Source: CAZEAN01 sp964510225 (GTDB taxonomy: Bacteria > Planctomycetota > Planctomycetia > Isosphaerales > Isosphaeraceae). From it: 14,802 nt of DNA. Each line of letters begins with the position of its first letter. Position 1 is the first letter of the stretch. Below, one piece after another: positions 13,629 to 14,802 of this stretch. The notes under the pieces were generated by a model. That model was not told the DNA's origin, made no database searches, and worked only from the letters and a program-made list of their open reading frames with translations. Where the stretch lies: the NCBI GenBank assembly GCA_964510225.1, contig CAZEAN010000139.1, positions 1 through 14,802 of the forward strand, in the 5' to 3' direction. A program made the translations under genes and the position numbers.

Positions 13629-14802
13629 TCAGGGACTAGAGGCATAGTTTCCTGATCGATCTGTTCTCAGCCGGATATTTGGAGATGTCATGATCTCGGC
13701 TACCAATGCTTCGAGAGCTTCACGATACTTGGGATCTCTTGTCGCTTCGATCCTTCCCTTGAGTCGCTGGAGTTGCTCACTTCCAACGAGAGGGCCGAAA
13801 CGCTGTATACTGAGGGAGGCTGCAATCGCTGCATCCAGTTTGGCTTTTGAGAGCAACACATTATTGAGTGCCGCATCAACCAGACTACGCTGTGCTTCTT
13901 CTAGGGGTACCGCAGAAAGTGTTCTTGCAGCGTTTTGAGTTGTCAATGGGTTGTACAGCGCAGTCCTCAGGATAGTAACCACACTCGCTAGATCCTTGGC
14001 GAACGGTCCAGTGGGATTGTCGGCGATCCTGGTCAATGCAGCACTCGCCACGATCCCATTGGTCTGCAGGGAAGACTCGGAAGTGGCGGAGCGTTGTAAT
14101 TCGACTCCTGCCTTCTTCATGGCTTCTGCAAGCCGACCAGGAATTCCAGGTGCGACGACCGTCTGGACTCGATCATATTGTGAGGCGATGGCGTTAAGTC
14201 GACGTTGTGGAGCAGAACTGAAGTACTTCCCTCCTAGGTCGGCATCAATCAAGGAGACCCGGAGATCATACTGAGCATCGAACCCATAGAGACGTCGCTC
14301 AGTTGCTTTAACTCTCAGATCATATACTCCTGACGATTCGATCCGGTGCTGCAACACACGAATCCCTGCAGCCACGACGATACTGCGCTTACCTTGCCGA
14401 CGCTCCAGCACAAAGGCGATCTGAGTAGGTGTGATTGTTCCTGCGATTGCCTTTTGAACTGCTGCAAGAACCGTTGTACCTTCGATTAGTTCACCGAGTG
14501 TGTAAAGGTCACCAGAGATTTCTTCACTCGCGAGCTTCCCTGTGAACAATGAATTAGCAGGTGAGGTTGTTCGAATTGAGTAGTTCGACGCATTGCCGAA
14601 CAAGACACCATCGACTGCACTTGCTTCGATAAGATAGTTGCCGGCCGTCTCGATTTCATACTCAATACTGCCGATGCTCGATGCGAGTTCGAGATCTCCC
14701 TGCACGCCCCGCTCGATAACAGTCAGCCGGACGTTCTCAGGCTGTACACGCTCGTCAAGGTCGGGAGGCTGAACATCGGCCGCGATAAAGTCACCCGGCT
14801 CC
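13629..14802 (-). CDS. C-terminal part of a secreted PPC-repeat protein, cut by the window edge
   Basis: The frame is open to the right edge (first complete codon ends at 14801), so the N-terminus is missing; an internal GTG at 14705 is not a convincing start. About 390 residues are visible. Two consecutive beta-sandwich-like units are present: one ends with ETAGNYLIEASAV...NASNYSIRT and the next with ESSGVYDLRVKAT...DAQYDLRV; these align over 30 residues without a gap. Each resembles the bacterial pre-peptidase C-terminal (PPC) domain, with the second preceded by GDLYTLGELIEGTTV. The last 230 residues or so are Ala/Leu/Arg-rich and probably helical (for example a segment with A-R-T-L-S-A-V-P-L-E-E-A-Q), with no recognised family. 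The protein is probably extracellular. Its stop is 72 nt from the sigma54 activator start on the same strand, so co-transcription is possible. Confidence 0.7.
   Translation of the reverse strand, partial: EPGDFIAADVQPPDLDERVQPENVRLTVIERGVQGDLELASSIGSIEYEIETAGNYLIEASAVDGVLFGNASNYSIRTTSPANSLFTGKLASEEISGDLYTLGELIEGTTVLAAVQKAIAGTITPTQIAFVLERRQGKRSIVVAAGIRVLQHRIESSGVYDLRVKATERRLYGFDAQYDLRVSLIDADLGGKYFSSAPQRRLNAIASQYDRVQTVVAPGIPGRLAEAMKKAGVELQRSATSESSLQTNGIVASAALTRIADNPTGPFAKDLASVVTILRTALYNPLTTQNAARTLSAVPLEEAQRSLVDAALNNVLLSKAKLDAAIAASLSIQRFGPLVGSEQLQRLKGRIEATRDPKYREALEALVAEIMTSPNIRLRTDRSGNYASSP

Noticed and set aside
12510..13655. Long + strand open frame (about 380 codons) opposite the sigma54 activator
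   Set aside because: It is antisense to a gene with every family motif in place, has no recognisable domain and no ribosome site; it is a by-product of the codon use of the real gene.
1..14802. Frequent GATC, perhaps linked to the methyltransferase
   Set aside because: GATC looks common by eye, but codons such as ATC and GAT are frequent here and no count against a proper null model could be made; the enzyme's target is unknown.

Overview
The window looks like an ordinary chromosomal segment of a planctomycete (phylum Planctomycetota). The evidence is two exported proteins ending in PEP-CTERM sorting signals, an ABC exporter whose permease carries sequence motifs I associate with planctomycete 'putative ABC exporter' proteins, menaquinone synthesis by the futalosine route, and a secreted protein with PPC-like repeats. 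Base composition is moderately GC-rich throughout, apart from a visibly AT-richer stretch around 10.08-10.56 kb. No rRNA, tRNA, CRISPR array, integrase or transposase was seen. Order and family cannot be fixed from this window.

Layout from left to right. (1) The 3' part of dprA (+), cut by the left edge. (2) A convergent HAF-repeat PEP-CTERM protein (-). (3) A + strand operon of three genes: a membrane-anchored protein of unknown function, an ABC ATPase with a GTG start, and a 12-helix ABC permease that overlaps the ATPase gene by 4 nt. (4) A family 2 glycosyltransferase (-) whose last 49 codons lie antisense to the permease 3' end. (5) mqnA-mqnC (+), overlapping by 35 nt, with a good sigma70-type promoter upstream and a strong hairpin terminator downstream. 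(6) A second, short PEP-CTERM protein (-). (7) A gene-poor stretch of about 850 bp with several inverted repeats. (8) A + strand gene joining an uncharacterised helical N-terminal module to a degenerate DUF433 domain, preceded by a perfect 16-bp palindrome and meeting (9) a solitary beta-class DNA methyltransferase (-) tail to tail with overlapping stop codons. (10) A sigma54-dependent activator without a sensory domain (-). (11) The C-terminal part of a large, probably secreted, PPC-repeat protein (-), cut by the right edge.

How the genes relate. MqnA and MqnC catalyse the first and a later step of futalosine menaquinone synthesis. The three-gene exporter unit is probably one functional system with unknown cargo. 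The PEP-CTERM proteins need an exosortase encoded elsewhere. The right-hand - strand genes (PPC protein, sigma54 activator, methyltransferase) run in the same direction with gaps of 72 and 111 nt and could be partly co-transcribed.

I do not see a clear-cut new system. The part most worth checking is 10.5-12.3 kb: a DUF433-fusion protein with a palindromic candidate operator, paired tail to tail with an orphan DNA methyltransferase.
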